A DNA stretch of 16,476 nucleotides from positions 1 to 16,476 of the forward strand of contig DATBFX010000378.1 in NCBI GenBank assembly GCA_036558305.1. Direction: 5' to 3'. The notes under the pieces were generated by a model. The model made no database searches. It was not told where the DNA came from and was given only the letters and a program-made list of their open reading frames with translations. How positions within the stretch are numbered: position 1 is the first letter of the stretch; each line of letters opens with the position of its first letter. This document shows positions 15,708 to 16,476 of the stretch, in pieces. Made by a program: the position numbers and the translations under genes. This DNA is from DATBFX01 sp036558305. Lineage in GTDB: Bacteria; Chloroflexota; Chloroflexia; Thermomicrobiales; UBA6265.

Positions 15708-15763
15708 GCTTCCGACTTCGTGAGCCGAGCTTGTGACGACTCGGCACGCCAATTCGCCAAATC

Positions 15764-16476
15764 TCAGCGAGGCGAAGACACAGACTCCCTCAGCCGGGTG
15801 TGGCCAAGCAGTTGATCCAGGGTCGCGGTCGTAAACACCTTACCGTCAAGAGTCGTCAAGAGTTGTCGCATGTCCTCTCGCCGTTCCCGAAATCCGCGCC
15901 CATCGATGCAGGCGACGACCTCATATCGAGGCATGCGCCCCTCAGCAACTTGCCGATCGCGCTGGGTGACGAGGTTCTTGATGCGTGTGACCTTATCTCG
16001 CGCCGTCCCATCGTCACTCGTGATCTCCGCTTCGATCACGACGACGGGACTGACCTCGTCTGGCACACAAAAGTCCGGTGCTTGATCGAAACCGGGGATC
16101 CGCTCGGCGCGCTTGGTCTTCCGAAAGGTGATTCCGGCAGCGCGTAGACGTTCTTCGATCGCGTTCTCCATGACTTCGCCGACCAGTCCCGAGACCGCAT
16201 CCCTCTGCCCCGCGAAGGGACGTCCAAGATATCGCTCGTAGAGGAGCATGGCGTACGGCACGGACTCGTTTGCGGCATAGCGCAGCGAGTCGACTCCGTG
16301 TTGGGTATCGAACTTCGCCAAACGATGGAGAAGCCCCGGGACCGCTGGAGGCGCTCCAGCGACGATCAGTCCCACCGCGACGGCGGCCAATGCGTCAATT
16401 CTGTCGAGCACTTTCGGTCGTGAAGGCGGTGGTGTTCCTGCCGTCACCGCTCGCGCGCACCGCAGTTCGTAACGCT
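15764..16476 (-). CDS. PD-(D/E)XK-like nuclease-fold protein (5' end probably outside window)
   Basis: The frame is open to the right edge; GTG 16447 is the first in-window start but has no ribosome binding site, so the gene is probably cut by the edge. Numbering is from that GTG (227 residues). Seen: E92 and E96 in a helix (LVGEVMENAIEERL), then APDFCVPD (123-130) and VVVIEAEITSDDGTARDKV (135-153). D125 followed by E139-A-E141 fits the PD-(D/E)XK nuclease core, except that the usual Lys of ExK is Glu; K152 could substitute by position. No specific restriction family is recognised. RYEVVACIDGRGFRER (174-189) looks like the next core strand. It could be a restriction-type endonuclease whose partner methyltransferase lies beyond the edge, or an inactive relative. 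It stops 66 nt from the convergent terminator. Confidence 0.65.
   Translation of the reverse strand, partial: RYELRCARAVTAGTPPPSRPKVLDRIDALAAVAVGLIVAGAPPAVPGLLHRLAKFDTQHGVDSLRYAANESVPYAMLLYERYLGRPFAGQRDAVSGLVGEVMENAIEERLRAAGITFRKTKRAERIPGFDQAPDFCVPDEVSPVVVIEAEITSDDGTARDKVTRIKNLVTQRDRQVAEGRMPRYEVVACIDGRGFRERREDMRQLLTTLDGKVFTTATLDQLLGHTRLRESVSSPR

Larger units (their letters stand above)
15344..15763. other. Structured gene-free stretch between convergent genes
   Basis: A 420-nt region between the LuxR-regulator stop and the stop of the PD-(D/E)XK gene. In order it contains the GGCGGAGG-type inverted repeat (15346-15448), a two-part hairpin (15517-15568), a 7-bp hairpin GGTCGGG/CCCGACC near 15630-15655, and a strong terminator (15669-15707). 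No coding frame looks real. The succession of stems ending in a forward terminator suggests either a structured 3' untranslated region or a separate small RNA; no known RNA family was recognised. Confidence 0.5.

Noticed and set aside
15324..15752. Reverse open frame of 142 codons in the intergenic stretch
   Set aside because: It overlaps two hairpins and a terminator, has no Shine-Dalgarno sequence and no recognisable motif.
1..16476. tRNA or rRNA genes, insertion sequences, integrase and attachment sites
   Set aside because: No cloverleaf with a convincing T-arm, no rRNA segment, no transposase or integrase frame and no terminal direct repeats were seen by eye; an automated search could still find weak cases.

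Overview
The window is GC-rich bacterial DNA with dense coding on both strands, clear AGGAGG-type ribosome binding sites and frequent GTG starts. The protein set (an AAA-ATPase/TPR/LuxR regulator, an HD-GYP/LuxR fusion, a 'DERGTLNLL' cyclase-family hydrolase, a ChbG/YdjC deacetylase and a KefB-type antiporter) fits Chloroflexota of the Thermomicrobia/Sphaerobacter kind best. That assignment is inferred from gene style, not from a marker gene; an actinobacterium is the main alternative.

Layout from left to right. At 1-720 is the 3' part of a tRNA-guanine-transglycosylase-like gene of DpdA type. At 721-1095 is a gene-free stretch with a good forward promoter. At 1096-1362 (-) is a small exported two-cysteine protein, and at 1626-2498 (+) a YdjC/ChbG-family deacetylase. 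It converges, across a CCGTCTGT simple repeat, on a cyclase-family hydrolase at 2562-3446 (-), which lies downstream of an HD-GYP/LuxR regulator at 3517-5082 (-). Next comes a HigB/HigA toxin-antitoxin pair at 5264-5947 (+). Then follow a frameshifted NucS/DUF91-like nuclease gene at 6003-7125 (-) and a large RapA-like SNF2 helicase at 7288-10374 (-), which probably formed one helicase-plus-nuclease unit. The rest is a cation:proton antiporter with a TrkA-N domain at 10782-12506 (-), a divergent ATPase/TPR/LuxR regulator at 12770-15343 (+), a structured intergenic region with a strong terminator at 15344-15763, and a PD-(D/E)XK-like nuclease gene at 15764-16476 (-) that runs off the right edge.

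The window reads as a patchwork of ordinary metabolic, transport and regulatory genes with defence-type genes: the DpdA-like transglycosylase, HigBA, the helicase with the broken nuclease, and the PD-(D/E)XK protein. No complete known defence system is visible. The transglycosylase and the right-hand nuclease are both cut by the window edges, so their partners may lie outside.

The most unusual DNA-level signal is a set of low-complexity purine/pyrimidine tracts. Two form long near-perfect hairpins. One of these, with 31-nt arms at 13726-13805, sits in frame inside the coding sequence of the LuxR regulator. The same octamer recurs at 2511-2556, and a different GGCGGAGG-type hairpin follows the regulator's stop codon. 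They look like a dispersed repeat family of this genome.
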